Source: JASFRI01 sp050115015 (GTDB taxonomy: Bacteria; Acidobacteriota; Polarisedimenticolia; CBDVAL01). From it: a DNA stretch of 5,971 bases. The notes below the pieces were generated by a model that was given only the letters and a program-made list of their open reading frames with translations, made no database searches and had not been told where the DNA came from. This document shows positions 5,383 to 5,971 of this stretch, one piece after another (within the stretch, counting starts at the first letter, position 1; every line of letters begins with the position of its first letter). The position numbers and the translations under genes were made by a program. The stretch lies in the NCBI GenBank assembly GCA_050115015.1, contig JASFRI010000277.1:1-5971 (forward strand). Reading direction: 5' to 3'.

Positions 5383-5971
5383 TCATCCGCTCGCCGCGAC
5401 GTGCAGCTCGTTGTCCACCCAGACAGCGCCGCCCTCCAAAGCGTTCTCCCGCGCCGCCCAGTACTCGGACCAGGAGTCGACGGTGCCGGTCAAGGTGGCG
5501 ACACCGTCATCCACCTCCACCGTCACGTCCGCCGCGTCGACGAAGGGGCTCCACCAGAGCTGATTGACGATGTCCTCCTGGATCTCGAAGTCCGGGCGGA
5601 AGGTGTGCCCCGGAGCGTGGTTGTACCAGTCGAAGTCATACACGTACCATTCGTCGACATGAGACTGGTACGGCAACGGCTGCTTTCGGTTGACCGTGAT
5701 GTCGTTCGCGACGTCGAGCACGCCGTACACCTGCGACGCGTCCACGTCCGCCTGCGCCTTCTCGAAGTAGGAATCGGCGGTGCCCGTCAGGATGGCGGTC
5801 CCGCCCTGCACCTCCACACCCAGATCGTAGTGGGCGACGTAGGGATCGCGCCGGAGCGCCTGCTGGATCTGGCTCTCGATCAGGGCATCGTCCGGACCCT
5901 CACGCCGGTCCACCTTCAGGTTGTTTCGTACCCGGGTCACCCCTACCGTGTTCCGGGCGTCCTGGGCGGCG
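5383..5971 (-). CDS. Multi-BON-domain protein (OsmY-like), 5' end truncated by window edge
   Basis: The visible part (195 residues, frame open to the right edge) contains the tail of one BON domain (ending GVTRVRNNLKV) and two full copies. The second copy spans about residues 27-95: DPYVAHYDLGVEV, GGTAILTGTADSYFEKAQA and a closing GVLDVANDITV. The third spans about 125-193: DIVNQLWWSPFVDAADVTV, DDGVATLTGTVDSWSEY and a closing WVDNELHV. Between them lies a linker rich in Tyr, Trp, Phe and Asp (about 96-124, WYVYDFDWYNHAPGHTF). The GTG at 5940 lies inside the first domain and is not the start; the complete protein probably has three or more BON domains. OsmY-type proteins are usually periplasmic or surface-associated and stress-induced, but the N-terminus that would show export is missing. 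It shares its architecture with the BON protein at the other edge, though the sequences are clearly diverged. Confidence 0.87.
   Translation of the reverse strand, partial: AAQDARNTVGVTRVRNNLKVDRREGPDDALIESQIQQALRRDPYVAHYDLGVEVQGGTAILTGTADSYFEKAQADVDASQVYGVLDVANDITVNRKQPLPYQSHVDEWYVYDFDWYNHAPGHTFRPDFEIQEDIVNQLWWSPFVDAADVTVEVDDGVATLTGTVDSWSEYWAARENALEGGAVWVDNELHVAASG

Noticed and set aside
5938..5940. GTG as the start of the right BON gene
   Set aside because: In-frame codons continue upstream and read as part of a BON domain (ARNTVGVTRVRNNLKV), so it is an internal Val codon.

Overview
The window is uniformly GC-rich (roughly two thirds G+C by eye) and densely coding. It holds six genes: four complete ones in the middle and a BON-domain gene cut off at each edge. 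Five genes run on the minus strand, from the right edge to about position 524. The leftmost BON gene runs on the plus strand and meets them tail to tail. There are no rRNA, tRNA, CRISPR or insertion-sequence signatures, and no gene-free stretch longer than about 180 bases.

Layout by decreasing coordinate, which is the reading direction of the minus strand. A multi-BON protein (5971-5383, 5' end outside the window) is followed by a perfect 12-bp hairpin (5341-5315). Next come a small helical, coiled-coil protein of unknown function (5282-4809) and a zinc-dependent MDR alcohol dehydrogenase of the AdhA type (4747-3761). A 181-bp gap carries a good sigma70-like promoter. It leads into otsA (3579-2098, TTG start, strong Shine-Dalgarno) and a two-headed gene (2101-524) joined to otsA by a GTGA start/stop overlap. 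On the plus strand, a second multi-BON protein ends at 496.

The metabolic core is trehalose synthesis. OtsA makes trehalose 6-phosphate from a nucleotide-glucose donor and glucose 6-phosphate, and the OtsB domain of the next gene removes the phosphate. The OtsB domain is fused behind a beta-phosphoglucomutase-like HAD domain. This matches the first two thirds of mycobacterial OtsB1 (Rv2006) as I remember it, but lacks the GH65 domain found there. Unlike the mycobacterial protein, the first HAD domain here keeps its catalytic motifs.

Trehalose genes, an AdhA-type dehydrogenase and two OsmY-like BON proteins together suggest a general stress or osmoprotection cluster; that is inference from gene content. 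Multi-BON proteins favour a Gram-negative, high-GC environmental bacterium (for example a proteobacterial, myxobacterial, acidobacterial or gemmatimonadal lineage), but nothing in the window fixes the phylum. I found no clearly new defence or mobile system. The most unusual items are the HAD-OtsB fusion and the uncharacterised coiled-coil protein.
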